64,000 nt of DNA from Bradyrhizobium algeriense. Lineage in GTDB: Bacteria > Pseudomonadota > Alphaproteobacteria > Rhizobiales > Xanthobacteraceae. Below are positions 23,953 to 33,324 of the stretch, piece after piece (position 1 is the stretch's first letter; every line of letters starts with the position of its first letter). The stretch covers positions 2,356,001 to 2,420,000 of the forward strand of contig NZ_JAZHRV010000001.1 of the NCBI RefSeq assembly GCF_036924595.1, read 5' to 3'. Made by a program: the position numbers and the translations under genes. Under the pieces are notes generated by a model that worked only from the letters and a program-made list of their open reading frames with translations, did not search any database and was not told the DNA's origin.

Positions 23953-25773
23953 CTGTTTGCCGCCTTCCGCATCCAGCCCGAGCGTGCGGCCGGGAAAGCC
24001 CGCCGCGTCGAAATAGCGTTGCGAGCCGACGCGCTGGAAGTTGAGCACGGTGCGCAGGCCGTTCGCCGCCGGTTTCGATTTCACGGTGCCGGCATAGGCC
24101 ATCGGCGTTGCGCCATTGGGCATGGCTTCGGTCATGACGCGGCCGATCAGCTTGCCCTTTGCCTTTTGCGTCAGTCCCATGATCTTAGCTGCGGTGGCGC
24201 CGACGTCGGCATTGCTGACGGGGAGGGGATCGACATAGCCCGATTTGAAGTCGGGCCCGATCGCCGCCGCAAAATTCAAGGTGTCGCCGCGGCTGAAGCT
24301 GCCATGCATGCCCTGGCCCTGGCGCAGCACGGTGTCGGCAATCTGCACCGAGCAGTTGGTCGGCTCCTCGCATCCCGACGACCAGGAGCGGAAGTTGACC
24401 ACGATCGACGGATGCGGCACGACCGCCTTGCCCTTGAGGCCGAGCTGCGACATCGGCAGCGTGCCGGGGAAATTCCCAAGTTCGTCATCGACAAAGAGGC
24501 CGCTGACGTAATCCTGTTCCAGCAGCGCCTTGATGGTGCGGTCCGCGAGCTTGCGTTCCTTGCCGGGGATATAGATCAGGTCCGATCCGCCATTGGTCGC
24601 GACCACGAGATCGGGTTTTGCCGGGTCTTTGCCCAACAGGCCGTTGCCTGCCTTGGGATGGGCATTGTCGGCGACGCGCGCGTTCTTGTCGTTGGGGTCG
24701 AACAGCGGCAGGTCCAGCGCCTTCGCCAGATCGACGGCGAGAAAGCCCATGGGGAGGAAATCCTTCGGCGTGTCTTCGTAGGCGATCTTCGCCGCAGGGC
24801 TGGTCTTGCTCTCCTTCGAGATCGTCGAGAAGCCGTGATCGGAGGAGACGATGATGTTGGTCGTCGCCGCAAGGCCGAGTTCGTCCAGCGCCTTGCGCAA
24901 CTGCGCCAGGTTATCGTCCGCGTTCTTGATGCCGGCCATCGAGGTCGGTCCGTTGATGCCGGGGGTGATGGTGTTGAGGCTGTCGCCGGTATTGTGCTGG
25001 CTGCCGTCGGGATCGCGTGACCAGAACACCAGTACGAACGGCTTGTTGCGCGCCTTGAACATCGGCAATACGACCTTGGCCGCGACGTCGGCCATGTAGG
25101 CCTGCTGCGCGACATTCGCCGTCGTGGTGCCCGGTGTTTTGGCGTCGCCGGCCTTGCTGTTTTCCCCGCGCGGGGTCGTCACCAAGGGGAGGCCGGCCTT
25201 GATCAGCGCGTCCTTCATTTCATCGGACAGCGGCACGCCATTCTTGCTACCGGTGGAGTCGTCGATCACGATGGAATTCTTGCCACCGTCGGTATGGTCG
25301 AAAAGATAGGTCGGACCAAGCTTGCCGATCGCGGCGGTGCTGTAGCCCTTCTCGCGCGCCATCTTCAAAAGCGTCTCTTCGTTCAAATAGTCGCCGCCGA
25401 AATGCTCGTCGACCTCGAGCAGGACGGGATTGACCTCGAGGAACGGCGTCACCGTGTTGTTGGAGTGGGCGATGGGGCGGCCGGTGTAGATCGTGTTGCT
25501 GAAGGTGCCGGTATCGCCGAGGTAATGGCCGCTGGCCATCGCCGAGCCGTTCGCCATGGTGAAGGTCGGGAACAGCGAATGCGAGTTCTTGAAGTTGACG
25601 CCCTTGTCGCGTACCTCGGCCATCGCAGGCGCGGTCTGCGGCGTCACGATGCGGCCGCGCAAACCGTCCGGTACGAACAGGATCAGGTTACGCGGGGTGG
25701 CGTTTTGCGCGGATGCCGAGCCCGCGATGAGTGCGATCAGACCGGCTGATAGCAACAGGGTTGTGTGGCGCAT
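23935..25773 (-). CDS. Secreted alkaline phosphatase-superfamily enzyme
   Basis: 612 aa with a signal peptide (MRHTTLLLSAGLIALIAGSA, cleavage A-S-A). Alkaline-phosphatase/phosphodiesterase fold: first metal-site strand L-I-L-F-V-P-D-G-L, nucleophile region F-P-T-F-T-M-A-N-G-S (threonine), later metal ligands in V-S-S-D-H-G-F-S-T-I and a W-S-R-D-P-D-G-S-Q-H segment. Predicted to hydrolyse phosphomonoesters or diesters in the periplasm, as in the type I phosphodiesterase/nucleotide pyrophosphatase family. Full length. No phosphate-regulon box was identified upstream. Confidence 0.88.
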   Translation of the reverse strand: MRHTTLLLSAGLIALIAGSASAQNATPRNLILFVPDGLRGRIVTPQTAPAMAEVRDKGVNFKNSHSLFPTFTMANGSAMASGHYLGDTGTFSNTIYTGRPIAHSNNTVTPFLEVNPVLLEVDEHFGGDYLNEETLLKMAREKGYSTAAIGKLGPTYLFDHTDGGKNSIVIDDSTGSKNGVPLSDEMKDALIKAGLPLVTTPRGENSKAGDAKTPGTTTANVAQQAYMADVAAKVVLPMFKARNKPFVLVFWSRDPDGSQHNTGDSLNTITPGINGPTSMAGIKNADDNLAQLRKALDELGLAATTNIIVSSDHGFSTISKESKTSPAAKIAYEDTPKDFLPMGFLAVDLAKALDLPLFDPNDKNARVADNAHPKAGNGLLGKDPAKPDLVVATNGGSDLIYIPGKERKLADRTIKALLEQDYVSGLFVDDELGNFPGTLPMSQLGLKGKAVVPHPSIVVNFRSWSSGCEEPTNCSVQIADTVLRQGQGMHGSFSRGDTLNFAAAIGPDFKSGYVDPLPVSNADVGATAAKIMGLTQKAKGKLIGRVMTEAMPNGATPMAYAGTVKSKPAANGLRTVLNFQRVGSQRYFDAAGFPGRTLGLDAEGGKQKTAGK

Positions 25774-25969
25774 CTGGTTCCCCCCACAGAAAAGCAGTTG
25801 CGGCGATCCGCCGCCGCTTTCCGTTTAGTTTTGCTCTGCGACAGGATTGTTACATTGTGTGGAACCGGCCTCAAGGGCGGGCAGCAAGCATCCGCGCCCC
25901 GTCAAAGGTTGGGCCTCGCGGAGGAAACATCGGAGCCCCGGCGCCGTTTTCATTGGCAGGAGGCCAGCC

Positions 25970-26257
25970 ATGAGCAAGTTCCAACAGAAAGCCGAAGCCC
26001 AGACCAAACAGATCATCGGGCAAATGCTCGGAGATGAGCTGCTGGTGAAGGAGGGCAAGGAGCAGCAACGCGAGGCGACGGAGCCGGGACGCGGCCACCA
26101 CGACGAGGGCGGCCATGACCAAGGCATCGTCCGCGACGAACGCGGACAGGAGCAGCCGCGGGACAAGGAGCGTGCCCAGCGTGTGAGCCGGGTGGATCGC
26201 GGCGGCGATCCGCCGGGCAAGAAGGGTCGGCCCAGGCGCGCCTCATCAGTTACCTGA
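25970..26257 (+). CDS. CsbD-like stress protein, highly charged
   Basis: 95 aa. Start ATG 25970 follows GGCAGGAGGCC. The N-terminus (MSKFQQKAEAQTKQIIGQML…K-E-G-K-E-Q-Q) resembles CsbD/YjbJ general-stress proteins. The remainder is a low-complexity tail of His, Asp, Glu, Arg and Gly, probably disordered. Soluble. Could be a stress-induced nucleic-acid-associated or hydrophilin-like protein. Assignment to CsbD rests on the N-terminal 35 residues only. Confidence 0.6.
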   Translation: MSKFQQKAEAQTKQIIGQMLGDELLVKEGKEQQREATEPGRGHHDEGGHDQGIVRDERGQEQPRDKERAQRVSRVDRGGDPPGKKGRPRRASSVT

Positions 26258-26294
26258 CGTCGGTTGCGGATTTAACCGGCAAGTCACAAGAAAA

Positions 26295-26316
26295 GAGGCG
26301 GCCGCGGGGCCGCCTC
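26295..26316. terminator. Bidirectional GC-rich hairpin
   Basis: GAGGCGGCC (26295-26303), loop GCGG, GGCCGCCTC (26308-26316), flanked by AAAAGA on the left and TCCAGTCTTT on the right. Lies between convergent genes. Confidence 0.75.
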
Positions 26317-26338
26317 TCCAGTCTTTCATGCGCTCTTG

Positions 26339-26689
26339 TTACTGACAGATATGACGTCGACCGTCGTCACCCCAGAACGTCGTTCCGGGCTGACAGACGA
26401 AACCGCTGTTGTAGCCGCCATAGTAGCGGCGCCCGTAATAGCCGTCATTATACGCGTAGACGTCGTTCCGGAACGGCGCTGTGGCGATCGCGCCCGCGGT
26501 ACCGATGGCGCCGCCGACGATGCCGGCCGCTACGTCACCCGGCCAGAATCCGCCGTGTCGATGATAGTAGCGGTCGCTGGTCTGATACTGCCGGATGGCA
26601 TCCGACCTTCCGTGAGCATCCTGCGCCAGTGCCGGCGCCGCGACGGCAGTAGAAAGAACTGCGGCTGCGGTCAGGAGCTTCAAGTTCAT
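26339..26689 (-). CDS. Secreted Gly/Tyr-rich protein
   Basis: 116 aa with signal peptide (MNLKLLTAAAVLSTAVAAPA, cleavage A-L-A). The mature part has a polar stretch, a small hydrophobic glycine-rich helix (G-D-V-A-A-G-I-V-G-G-A-I-G-T-A-G), a tyrosine-rich segment (Y-N-D-G-Y-Y-G-R-R-Y-Y-G-G) and a C-terminal pair of cysteines (F-V-C-Q-P-G; H-I-C-Q). The type is common in Bradyrhizobium, of unknown function. Probably envelope-associated. Confidence 0.7.
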   Translation of the reverse strand: MNLKLLTAAAVLSTAVAAPALAQDAHGRSDAIRQYQTSDRYYHRHGGFWPGDVAAGIVGGAIGTAGAIATAPFRNDVYAYNDGYYGRRYYGGYNSGFVCQPGTTFWGDDGRRHICQ

Positions 26690-26869
26690 AAGTTGCCTCC
26701 GTTTGAGTGGCCTTGCAGTGACCTGGGGCCAACGAGGGGCGCCAGCGACCGTTCCGATATCGTGATCGGATTACTTCAAACGGATGTGAGGTTTCAGTTC
26801 CGCCTTGGGGTCCAAAAAACGGAACGTAGCGTTCCGGCAACGCTGTCGAAATGTGCCTTCCATCCGCGA

Positions 26870-27769
26870 CTATCCTGAAACGCGAGCGCGGTGCCAGATC
26901 GGATAAACCAGCCAGAACGCAAGCAACGCGACCAGCGCAATCGCGCCGGCGCTCAGCGCTATGACCGTATCGTCGGTGGTCTTGAAGAACACCACTGCGA
27001 CGTCAGCGGCAATGCCGATGGCCAATGGTATCGAGGCGGCGATCACAAGACGGGAGCCGATCTCGAAGAAATCCGGATCGTCTTCGCCCTGAAAGCCCAG
27101 GCGGTGAACGGCGGCGGGTGTCATCAAGAGGATGACGGCTAGCGCCACCGCACACAGCGCGGCACAATGGATATATTTGAACAGGTCCGGCAGCTCGTTG
27201 AACGCCTTCGTGAAGGTGGCGATCAGTTGAAACCCGAGAAGCGCCTGGCCGCCCGGGATGATGACCCGGGCCTCCGTCAGCATCTGCTCGATCTTGGATT
27301 TCAGCGAGGTCTCGTTGGACATTTCCTGCATCTGGTTCTTCCGATCCCGTCTCAGCGCAAAGCCGAGGCCGTACAGCAGCGCCAGGCCGACGGCGGTAAA
27401 TGACGAGCCGGCGGCGATAGCGAAGGTGCGGCCGAAAATATGTTCGAGGGCCACGAAGGCCGAGATGCCCAATCCGACGGTCAGCGGCAGCAGGCTGATG
27501 CCTGCCAGCGTCGTTGCCGTTGCGATGGCTCCCACCCGGCTGTCGCCGGCGAAGATGATCTGATGAAACAGCGAAGGGGCAATCAGGAGGCTGATGCTCA
27601 TCAGCATCAGCACAAGCCCCGCACCATGCATATGCCGCGCTGCGTCGGAGACGTCCGGAAAGCGTTCCTGAAAAACCGCCTCGAACTGGAATCCGAACAG
27701 CACTTGGGCTCCGAGGATCAGGAGCCTCGATTCATCGAGCGCAGTCTTCAGGCGGCTTTCGACATCCAT
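26870..27769 (-). CDS. Tandem DUF6328-like membrane protein
   Basis: 299 aa made of two homologous halves. First half (~5-135): L-D-E-S-R-L-L-I-L-G-A-Q-V-L-F-G-F-Q-F. Second half (~157-290): L-T-E-A-R-V-I-I-P-G-G-Q-A-L-L-G-F-Q-L. Each is followed by a H-x-x-x-A/G helix and three more membrane spans, giving eight in all. Single-copy versions (DUF6328) are about 150 aa, so this is an internal duplication or fusion. Inner-membrane, function unknown. Lies in a group of stress-type genes. Confidence 0.75.
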   Translation of the reverse strand: MDVESRLKTALDESRLLILGAQVLFGFQFEAVFQERFPDVSDAARHMHGAGLVLMLMSISLLIAPSLFHQIIFAGDSRVGAIATATTLAGISLLPLTVGLGISAFVALEHIFGRTFAIAAGSSFTAVGLALLYGLGFALRRDRKNQMQEMSNETSLKSKIEQMLTEARVIIPGGQALLGFQLIATFTKAFNELPDLFKYIHCAALCAVALAVILLMTPAAVHRLGFQGEDDPDFFEIGSRLVIAASIPLAIGIAADVAVVFFKTTDDTVIALSAGAIALVALLAFWLVYPIWHRARVSG

Positions 27770-27980
27770 CGCTATCTCCGCCTATTGAACTTCCCTCAGA
27801 TTGCGGAGTTCCAGGGCGGCTCGCCTGCGGCATCGCGAACCTGCTCGAATTCGAGCCGCTTGGAACGATGTCTGGCGACGCCGATTGAACGGGAGTGCCG
27901 CGCGATCCGCCTCAAGGAGGCTGGCGCAACCGTCGAGCTGCAGACGTGGCGCGGCCTGAACGGCAATTGCGAGGTTACCC

Positions 27981-28433
27981 ATGAAGAGCAAGCGCATCGG
28001 CGCCGACGAGCAGGCGCAGGTTCACGTCATCATTCTTGACACGGGCGAGGAGGCGTTTGCAGTGCTCACCCGCTTCGCCAATGAAGCAGGGATTTCCGCG
28101 GCCTCCCTGACCGCCATCGGCGCCTTCGAGCGGGCCACCGTCGGCTGGTTCGACATCGCCTCGAAGAGCTACCGCAAGATCGAGGTCAATGAGCAATGCG
28201 AGGTTCTCAGTGCGATCGGAGACATCGCCGTCGGCGATGACGGCAAGCCGAGCCTCCATGTCCACATCGTGCTGGGGCTCGCCGACGGCTCGACCCGCGG
28301 CGGCCACCTGCTGGCAGGCACGGTGAGGCCAACGCTCGAGGTGGTCCTGACCGAAGTCCCGGCAACACTTCGACGAAAGAAGCGGCCGGACCTCGGGATT
28401 GCGCTGATCGATCTTGCGGCTGCGCGCGGTTGA
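27981..28433 (+). CDS. PPC/DUF296-domain protein
   Basis: 150 aa, essentially one PPC (DUF296) domain as in bacterial AF0104-like proteins, which form trimers. Characteristic parts: Y-R-K-I-E-V-N-E-Q-C-E-V-L-S, P-S-L-H-V-H-I-V-L-G with two histidines, and G-G-H-L-L-A-G-T-V, which supply metal- or ligand-binding residues in related structures. There is no AT-hook, so DNA binding as in plants is not implied. Cytosolic. ATG 27981 follows GAGGTTACCC. Confidence 0.88.
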   Translation: MKSKRIGADEQAQVHVIILDTGEEAFAVLTRFANEAGISAASLTAIGAFERATVGWFDIASKSYRKIEVNEQCEVLSAIGDIAVGDDGKPSLHVHIVLGLADGSTRGGHLLAGTVRPTLEVVLTEVPATLRRKKRPDLGIALIDLAAARG

Positions 28434-28504
28434 GGCGTCGCGCGCGGCTTAGGAACATTACGTTCAATCCCATGTTGTCCGCCTGCCAAACAATGGAGGA
28501 CGAC

Positions 28505-28996
28505 ATGGCTGAGAAGGATCTCAACGAACTATTTCTCGATACGCTCAAGGACATCTACTACGCCGAAAAGCAGATCCTGAAGGCGCTGCCGAAAATGGCG
28601 AAGGCCGCGAATTCGGACAAGCTGCGGGGCGCGTTCGAAAAGCACCATGATGAGACCGAGGGGCACGTCGAGCGCCTGGAACAGATATTCGAGCTGCTCG
28701 GCAAGGCTGCGCGCGGCAAGAAGTGCGATGCCATCGAGGGCATCCTCGATGAAGGCAAGGAGATCATGGAGGAGTATGCCGATACGCCTGCGCTCGATGC
28801 CGGCCTGCTGGCCGCAGCCCAGGCGGTCGAGCATTACGAGATTTCGCGCTACGGCACCCTGAAAGCCTGGGCGGCCAAGCTCAATAATCCGCAAGCTGTG
28901 AAGCTGATCGACCAGACTTTGACAGAAGAGAAGAAGACCGACGAAACCCTGACCAAGATCGCGGAGACCGCTGTCAACTATGAGGCCGCGGCGTAA
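28505..28996 (+). CDS. Ferritin-like DUF892 (YciF-type) protein
   Basis: 163 aa from ATG 28505, preceded by GGAGGACG. DUF892 four-helix bundle: K-D-L-N-E-L-F-L-D-T-L-K-D-I-Y-Y-A-E-K-Q-I near the N-terminus, H-H-D-E-T-E-G-H and V-E-H-Y-E-I-S-R-Y, with glutamates and histidines placed as in a ferritin-like diiron site. The family is stress-induced. Usually found with catalase or other stress genes; here it follows the PPC protein by ~70 nt and may share its transcript. Confidence 0.92.
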   Translation: MAEKDLNELFLDTLKDIYYAEKQILKALPKMAKAANSDKLRGAFEKHHDETEGHVERLEQIFELLGKAARGKKCDAIEGILDEGKEIMEEYADTPALDAGLLAAAQAVEHYEISRYGTLKAWAAKLNNPQAVKLIDQTLTEEKKTDETLTKIAETAVNYEAAA

Positions 28997-29068
28997 GACC
29001 GCAAGCCGGCCGACGGCGCCGTGGCGAGCGCCGCCGGCCCTGTCTGCACGAGACGCCGCAAGCCTCGA

Positions 29069-29632
29069 CTATCTGTGCGACAATCCGAAACCCGTCCAGC
29101 GTCGGAGCAGTCGTTCGACCGCAGCGCCGATCGCAAGGCCGGCGATCACATCGCTGGTCCAGTGCGCCAAGAGAACGATCCGCGTCAGGACCAGGCCCGC
29201 GCCGATCGACCAGGCCAGGCTGCGTTGCGCGGGCGGCAGCACGGCGGCCGCCGATGCCAGCGCGCCGACATGGATGGCATGGCCGGATGGAAAGGCGTCG
29301 AGAGGTTTTCCCGAAAACGGCACGCCGTGAAGGTGCCCGCGGACCATCAGACGGTCGGGGCGTCTCTGGTCGAAGATCGACTTCAACAGATGCGGCAGAA
29401 GCGTAGCGGCGACCGTCGTCAGCAGGATATGGTTGCTGTCGGTGCGATGGCGCGCGCTTCGATGCCTGCAGTAGAGCCACCAGCCTGCGGCGAGCGCGCA
29501 AACGACGTGCTCGTCGGCGCCCCAGGTGAGGATCTTGGCAATCTGTTCGACTTCCGGACGGGTGTGATCCGAAATCCGTTCCGCGATTTCGATGTCGGCC
29601 TGAGTTGGCCGTATCGGAAACAGCGCCATCAT
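29069..29632 (-). CDS. PAP2-family membrane phosphatase
   Basis: 187 aa from ATG 29632 (ATG ATG doublet); a longer frame upstream lacks family similarity. The three phosphatase motifs are present: K-S-I-F-D-Q-R-R-P-D-R, A-F-P-S-G-H-A-I-H with the catalytic-site histidine, and A-H-W-T-S-D-V-I-A-G. About five membrane helices. Predicted to dephosphorylate undecaprenyl pyrophosphate or a lipid phosphate on the periplasmic side. Convergent with the DUF892 gene. Confidence 0.9.
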   Translation of the reverse strand: MMALFPIRPTQADIEIAERISDHTRPEVEQIAKILTWGADEHVVCALAAGWWLYCRHRSARHRTDSNHILLTTVAATLLPHLLKSIFDQRRPDRLMVRGHLHGVPFSGKPLDAFPSGHAIHVGALASAAAVLPPAQRSLAWSIGAGLVLTRIVLLAHWTSDVIAGLAIGAAVERLLRRWTGFGLSHR

Positions 29633-29945
29633 CCGTCTTTCAACCGGAATAAAAGGATCCCTGCCAACCCGTCCATGGATGTTCGGCGGGGTTCGAGTTC
29701 GACGTCGCGGGGGAGAGAAACGTCGATACGGGAAAACCCGCACCGGGCCCGATCGTTCCTGTGGTCGCTTTCACTGGCTGCAGCGAGGCCGACACTGCGA
29801 GGAAACGCCGCGGCAAAACGCCCCCAAGGTAGTAGTTTTACGAGGCCGAACAAATATTTGCGCGGACAGGCGCCAGCGTAAGCAAACGTTTAGCCGCCGT
29901 CCGTAAAATACCGGCATCAATTCCTGCATTAACCTCTGGTTAGTC

Positions 29946-30479
29946 ATGCGCCTTCTGCCGATGAAAGAGCCGGACAGGTCCTGGCGGTCGATCAAGGGCC
30001 AGTGGAAGAAGGACGCTGAAAGCGTCGGCGAGGACTTTTCGACCTTTTCGACGGGAAGTTTCACGACCTATGATGCCCTGACCAAGGACGGCGACCATCC
30101 CAGCCTGTACTGCCTTTCCGACGGCGAGCGGATTCATGCGGCCTGCCAGGTCAGCCGCCTGATGATGAGCAAATTCCCGTCGCCGATCCTGCGGGCGCGC
30201 TTTATCCTGGTGTCGCCGGTCTATGAACTGGGCATCGCAGACGCTGGCCAATACGCCCAGATGATGGTGGCGCTGTTCTCCGGCATCGTGTGGCTGTCGA
30301 GGGACACGATGTCGGCCAACCACATCCGCTTCTTCCTGAAGAGCCCCGGAGATTCACAATACTTCGCGGCGCTGCAGGCCTCGCCGCCGGCTTCGCTGTT
30401 TTCGAAATTCACGATCGACGGCGCGCTGATCGAGTGCAGCCTCAAGGAAGACGAACTGGCGGAAACCGAAACCGCCTGA
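29946..30479 (+). CDS. Conserved hypothetical cytosolic protein
   Basis: 177 aa, no signal or membrane segment long enough to be sure. Starts MRLLPMKEPDRSWRSIKGQW. Mixed alpha/beta pattern with F-I-L-V-S-P-V-Y-E-L-G-I and I-R-F-F-L-K-S-P-G-D. No family recognised, though the type recurs in Bradyrhizobium. ATG 29946 follows a T-T-A-A-C-C-T-C-T-G-G-T leader without a strong ribosome-binding site. It precedes the Cache-GGDEF-EAL gene on the same strand. Confidence 0.65.
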   Translation: MRLLPMKEPDRSWRSIKGQWKKDAESVGEDFSTFSTGSFTTYDALTKDGDHPSLYCLSDGERIHAACQVSRLMMSKFPSPILRARFILVSPVYELGIADAGQYAQMMVALFSGIVWLSRDTMSANHIRFFLKSPGDSQYFAALQASPPASLFSKFTIDGALIECSLKEDELAETETA

Positions 30480-30571
30480 TTCCGCCGCCGCGTTAACCTC
30501 GCGATAACTCATTTTGCTAACGCCCTTTTGGGTTGTGTTCCCTACAACAAGCGCCTGTGGGGGCAGCGGTA

Positions 30572-33292
30572 ATGCTGAATAATTCATCGCAAGACATCGT
30601 CGCGGAGAGCCAGCCGCTGTTTGACGGCGGCATGCCGTGGCGGATCAGGTTGAGTGCCATCCAGTGGCTGATCTTAAGCGCTGCGGTGCTCGTGATCGCA
30701 ATCATGCTCGGCACCGGCTATTTCGCCATGCAATATCGCGAGCGGGCGCTGGAAGTCGCCGAGCGCGAACTCAACAACAGCGCGCTGCTGCTGTCGCGGC
30801 ATTTCGACCAGCAACTGAGCGATCTCCAACACGTACACGAGGACGTCGTCGCCGGCATGCAGGCCGATGGGGTCGACACGTCTGATGAATTCGAACAGAG
30901 AATGTCGAGCTTAAGCGCGCACGAGATGCTCCGCTCCAAGCTCTCGGCGCTGCCGCATGTCGGCGCGCTGAATCTGTGGAACGCCAAGGGGTGGCTGATC
31001 AATTCCTCCGAGATGTGGCCGGTGCCGGACCTCAGCATCGCCGACCGCCAGTACTTCAAGGAGTTCACATCCGGGAGACCGACGTCCGACGTGATCGTCG
31101 AGCCGGTCGTCAGCAAGGTGACGAAGAACTGGACCACCCTGTTTGCGCGCAGGATCGTTGGCCGGAACGGCGAGATCATCGGCTTCGCCAGCCGCGGTGT
31201 CGAGCCTTCGCATTTCGACGCTTTTGTTGGATCGCTGGAGCTCAACAGCGGTACCGCGATCTCGATGATTCACCGCAACGGTACCATCATCGCCCGCTAT
31301 CCCAAGAACGACAGCCTGATCGGCTTCAATGTTGCCGGCACCGAGGCGTTTCAACGCGCGCTGGCCGTGGACGGCAACATATCGGGACGCTTCACCAGTG
31401 CGAGATTGTCGGAAGAAAAGGTCGGCGCGGTCAAGTCGCTGATGCACTTTCCGATCCTGATCGTCGCGACCACGAAGACCGAGACCGCACTCGCCGACTG
31501 GCGGGCGCAGACCAGGCTGCAATTCTTTGCGGCGGCGCTGGCGATCGTCGTCGTGATCGGTATGGTCTTCCTGATCGAGCGTCAGCTACGCCAGCAGCAT
31601 GCCGCAGCCCAGCGCAAGCTCTCGGAGAAGAGCCAGCATCTCGACACCGCCATCAACAACATGACGCAGGGCCTGCTGTTGTTCGATGCCTCGGGGCGCC
31701 TCGTGATCTGCAACCGGCGATATATCGACATGTTCGGCCTCTCGGCCGACGTGGTCAAACCCGGCTGTCATCTGCGCGACCTGATCCGGCACCGTCAGGA
31801 GCGCGGCTCCTTTGTCGGCGACGTCAACGCCTATTGCGCCCGGTTTCTCGACCCCAACAGCAGCCTGGTTCAGGACACCGTGACCTCGACGCCGGATGGC
31901 CGCACGATCCGGCTGATCTTCAAGCGCTCGCCGGACGGCGGCTGGGCGACGACATTGGAAGACGTCACCGAAGGGCGGCGCGACCAGGCCAGGATCGAAC
32001 ATCTCGCCCATTACGACGCGCTGACCAATCTGCCGAACCGTTCGCTGTTCCAGCGCCATGCGGAAGGATTGCTGCTGGAAACCGAGGGGCGCGAATTCGC
32101 GATCCTCTATCTCGACATCGACGAGTTCAAGCGCATCAACGACACGCTGGGACATCTGATCGGCGACGAATTCCTGAAGGGCGTGGCGGAGCGGCTGCGG
32201 CAGTCAGTCGGCCCCGAAGATTTCATCGCCCGCCTCGGCGGGGACGAATTCGCCATCCTTCAGCACGGCATCGAGAGCGGCGAGGACGTTCACGCGCTGG
32301 TCACGCGGATCTATCAGGCGCTGCGCACCCCGTTCGACTGCCACGGCCACCAGCTTTCCAGCGATGCCAGCATCGGCATTGCGATCGCCCCGCGCGACGG
32401 CTCGGAGCTGTTCTATCTCCTGAAGAACGCCGATCTCGCGATGTATGCGGCGAAGGCGGCCGGCCGCAGGACCTATCGCTTCTTCGATCCTGCGATGGAA
32501 CAGCAGGCCAATCATCGCCGCGAGCTGGAGGCGGATTTGCGCGCGGCGCTGGCGCAGGGCGGCTTCGAACTGCACTATCAGCCGCAGGTCGACCTGGGCA
32601 GCGATCGTGTCACCGGCTGCGAGGCGCTATTGCGCTGGCGGCATCCGGTGCGCGGCATGGTCTCGCCGGCCGACTTCGTGCCGGTGGCCGAGGAAACCGG
32701 CCTGATCGAGGAGATCGGGCAGTGGGTGCTGCGCACGGCTTGCGCGGAAGCGGCGGCCTGGCCGGCCGATGTCCGCATCGCCGTCAACGTCTCGCCGATC
32801 CAGTTCCGGTCGGAAACGCTATCGCTGAAGGTCGCTTCTGTCCTCTCCGAGACCGGGCTCGACCCGCGCCGGCTGGAGCTGGAGATCACGGAAGCCGTCC
32901 TGATCGCGGACGACGACGCGGCGCTCGCGACGCTGAACCAGCTCCGCGCGCTCGGGGTTCACATCGCGCTTGACGATTTCGGAACCGGCTATTCCTCGCT
33001 GCAATATCTGCAGCGCTTCCCGTTCGACAAGATCAAGATCGACCGCTCCTTCGTCAAGGAAGTGACGCGCAACTCCTCGTCGGCCTCGATCATCCGCGCG
33101 GTGGTGAGCATCGCCGCCGACCGCAACATGATCACCACGGCAGAAGGCGTCGAGACGCTGCAGCAGCGCGAGACCGTGCAGAATCTCGGATGTACCCAGA
33201 TGCAGGGCTTTCTGTTCAGCGCGGCGCGCCCGGCGCAGGAAATCCGCGCGCTGCTGGCATCGGGCAGGGCAGGCGTCGAGGACGCGGCGTAG
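30572..33292 (+). CDS. Cache-PAS-GGDEF-EAL c-di-GMP turnover protein
   Basis: 906 aa from ATG 30572; a TTG at 30533 in frame is less likely. Membrane helix ~27-50, double-Cache sensor ~60-310, second helix ~325-345, PAS ~365-475 (N-M-T-Q-G-L-L-L-F-D). The GGDEF domain (~490-645) has intact L-G-G-D-E-F. The EAL domain (~665-900) has E-A-L-L-R-W-R, L-D-D-F-G-T-G-Y and A-E-G-V-E-T. Both catalytic sites look complete, so it may make and degrade c-di-GMP in response to a periplasmic ligand. It is the intact counterpart of the relic at 1790-2182. Confidence 0.94.
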   Translation: MLNNSSQDIVAESQPLFDGGMPWRIRLSAIQWLILSAAVLVIAIMLGTGYFAMQYRERALEVAERELNNSALLLSRHFDQQLSDLQHVHEDVVAGMQADGVDTSDEFEQRMSSLSAHEMLRSKLSALPHVGALNLWNAKGWLINSSEMWPVPDLSIADRQYFKEFTSGRPTSDVIVEPVVSKVTKNWTTLFARRIVGRNGEIIGFASRGVEPSHFDAFVGSLELNSGTAISMIHRNGTIIARYPKNDSLIGFNVAGTEAFQRALAVDGNISGRFTSARLSEEKVGAVKSLMHFPILIVATTKTETALADWRAQTRLQFFAAALAIVVVIGMVFLIERQLRQQHAAAQRKLSEKSQHLDTAINNMTQGLLLFDASGRLVICNRRYIDMFGLSADVVKPGCHLRDLIRHRQERGSFVGDVNAYCARFLDPNSSLVQDTVTSTPDGRTIRLIFKRSPDGGWATTLEDVTEGRRDQARIEHLAHYDALTNLPNRSLFQRHAEGLLLETEGREFAILYLDIDEFKRINDTLGHLIGDEFLKGVAERLRQSVGPEDFIARLGGDEFAILQHGIESGEDVHALVTRIYQALRTPFDCHGHQLSSDASIGIAIAPRDGSELFYLLKNADLAMYAAKAAGRRTYRFFDPAMEQQANHRRELEADLRAALAQGGFELHYQPQVDLGSDRVTGCEALLRWRHPVRGMVSPADFVPVAEETGLIEEIGQWVLRTACAEAAAWPADVRIAVNVSPIQFRSETLSLKVASVLSETGLDPRRLELEITEAVLIADDDAALATLNQLRALGVHIALDDFGTGYSSLQYLQRFPFDKIKIDRSFVKEVTRNSSSASIIRAVVSIAADRNMITTAEGVETLQQRETVQNLGCTQMQGFLFSAARPAQEIRALLASGRAGVEDAA

Positions 33293-33324
33293 GGCCCCCA
33301 GGTAAGGCTCAAGACCAGGTTGCT

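Noticed and set aside
30976..32973. 665-codon frame inside the GGDEF-EAL gene
   Set aside because: A +1-frame shadow without start signal or domain. The main frame contains all motifs.
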